From Anaerolineales bacterium (GTDB taxonomy: Bacteria > Chloroflexota > Anaerolineae > Anaerolineales > DRMV01), in contig WFUL01000018.1 in NCBI GenBank assembly GCA_015484985.1, forward strand, positions 1 to 5,765: a stretch of DNA of 5,765 bases, written 5' to 3'. This document shows positions 5,382-5,765 of the stretch, one piece after another (position 1 is the stretch's first letter; every line of letters begins with the position of its first letter). The translations under genes were made by a program, and so were the position numbers. Under the pieces are notes generated by a model. It searched no databases, was not told the DNA's origin, and saw only the letters and a list, made by a program, of their open reading frames with translations.

Positions 5382-5421
5382 GGGGTCGTGGGTATCGGTG
5401 CGACCGGTATCCCACGGCCCC
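5382..5421 (+). terminator. Long hairpin, probable transcription terminator after gcvPB
   Basis: An 18-bp stem with a three-base loop (GCG, 5400-5402) and one bulged base (T5410). It pairs GGGG (5382-5385) with CCCC (5418-5421), T5386 with G5417, CGTGGG (5387-5392) with CCCACG (5411-5416) and TATCGGT (5393-5399) with ACCGGTA (5403-5409). It starts 46 bp after the gcvPB stop and is followed on the plus strand by TTTGGTTG, a weak T-rich tail. The minus side has no T tract. It most likely ends the gcv transcript, perhaps imperfectly, and may also block read-through from the convergent gene. Protein-binding or other roles are possible. Confidence 0.6.
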
Positions 5422-5491
5422 TTTGGTTGCCATTTAGGCCGGGATGGAGGGGATGTCAGGAGGGGGGATTGGGCTTCCCCGTTCGGGCGCG

Positions 5492-5765
5492 TTACCCTTT
5501 TCGGGCCCACAAATAGGCTACGGCCTGCACCTGAAGGCGTTTTCCTGCTTCCACCTGGGGCCGGAGGTGACGTTCGAATCGTTCTCGCTCTTGAGGCGTG
5601 AGCACCTCTTCCAGCACCCTGGCCAGGGGAGGGATGTGAGGATTTCCGGGTACATGGAGGAAGTCCTCCCAGTTTTCCGGCAGACCAGGTTCCCGGTCCA
5701 CGTGAAAGGCCAGGTGAAGGTGGGTGAAGCCGGCTTCTTCGGCCAGGCGCCATAACGTCCGTTCA
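5492..5765 (-). CDS. Probable class I SAM-dependent methyltransferase, C-terminal part
   Basis: An open frame enters from the right edge and ends at TAA (5492-5494), giving 90 residues with no start in the window that need be the true one. A GTG at 5699-5701 is internal to this frame and has no ribosome binding site, so it is not taken as the start. The readable part has a LAEEAGFTHLHLAFHV segment (late strand of a Rossmann-type methyltransferase fold), then WEDFLHVPGNPHIPPL, an acidic LTPQERERFERHLRP helix and the ending VQAVAYLWARKG. This matches the C-terminal pattern I associate with small-molecule class I methyltransferases, where the AGF strand, a W..FL..PGNP..P segment and a final AYLWA-K are typical. 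The SAM-binding glycine motif would lie outside the window, so the call rests on the C-terminus only. The gene converges on gcvPB with 155 bp between stops. Confidence 0.6.
   Translation of the reverse strand, partial: ERTLWRLAEEAGFTHLHLAFHVDREPGLPENWEDFLHVPGNPHIPPLARVLEEVLTPQERERFERHLRPQVEAGKRLQVQAVAYLWARKG

Noticed and set aside
5347..5601. Plus-strand open frames at 5347-5601 and 5444-5755
   Set aside because: They run through the repeat and hairpin and then antisense to the methyltransferase-like gene, and the products look like low-complexity shadow translations.

Overview
The window looks like one end of an assembled contig from a G+C-rich bacterium (roughly 60% G+C by eye). The two-subunit glycine decarboxylase, the short Thr/Pro/Ser-rich lipoprotein linker, the extended -10 promoter (TGGTATAAT) and the intergenic heptamer repeats would suit Chloroflexota (Anaerolineae-like). 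This placement is an inference from style, not from a marker gene. The first 26 bases are not genomic: they match the Illumina Nextera read-1 transposase adapter, so biological sequence starts at base 27.

Left half, minus strand (27-1622): a probable operon read right to left. It holds an ECF sigma factor (1026-1622), a membrane anti-sigma factor of the zinc-finger plus RskA type (281-1006) and the N-terminus of a lipoprotein (27-179) cut off by the contig edge. The sigma and anti-sigma genes are 19 bp apart; the lipoprotein follows after 101 bp and has its own strong ribosome binding site. The group reads as an envelope-signalling cassette. An extended -10 promoter (1679-1687) precedes the sigma gene.

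Centre (1623-2009): a divergent control region of about 390 bp without a protein gene. On the plus strand it carries a TATACT box, a complete tandem (two-aptamer) glycine riboswitch (1761-1949) and a strong intrinsic terminator (1948-1981). The terminator's 5' arm overlaps the closing P1 helix of the second aptamer. This arrangement predicts that glycine binding turns the downstream operon on.

Right half, plus strand (2010-5336): gcvH, gcvPA and gcvPB, encoding the lipoyl carrier H-protein and both subunits of the P-protein of the glycine cleavage system. Together they decarboxylate glycine and load the aminomethyl group on the H-protein lipoate. gcvT (aminomethyltransferase) and lpd are not in the window. 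The 3' end of gcvPB runs into a nine-unit heptamer repeat that supplies its last 13 codons and its stop codon.

Right edge (5337-5765): a convergent intergenic stretch with the rest of the repeat and a long perfect-looking hairpin, then the C-terminal 90 codons of a minus-strand gene that looks like a class I SAM-dependent methyltransferase. No undescribed multi-gene system is apparent. The most informative points are the riboswitch architecture, the gcvT-less operon, the repeat that forms the gcvPB C-terminus and the adapter artefact.
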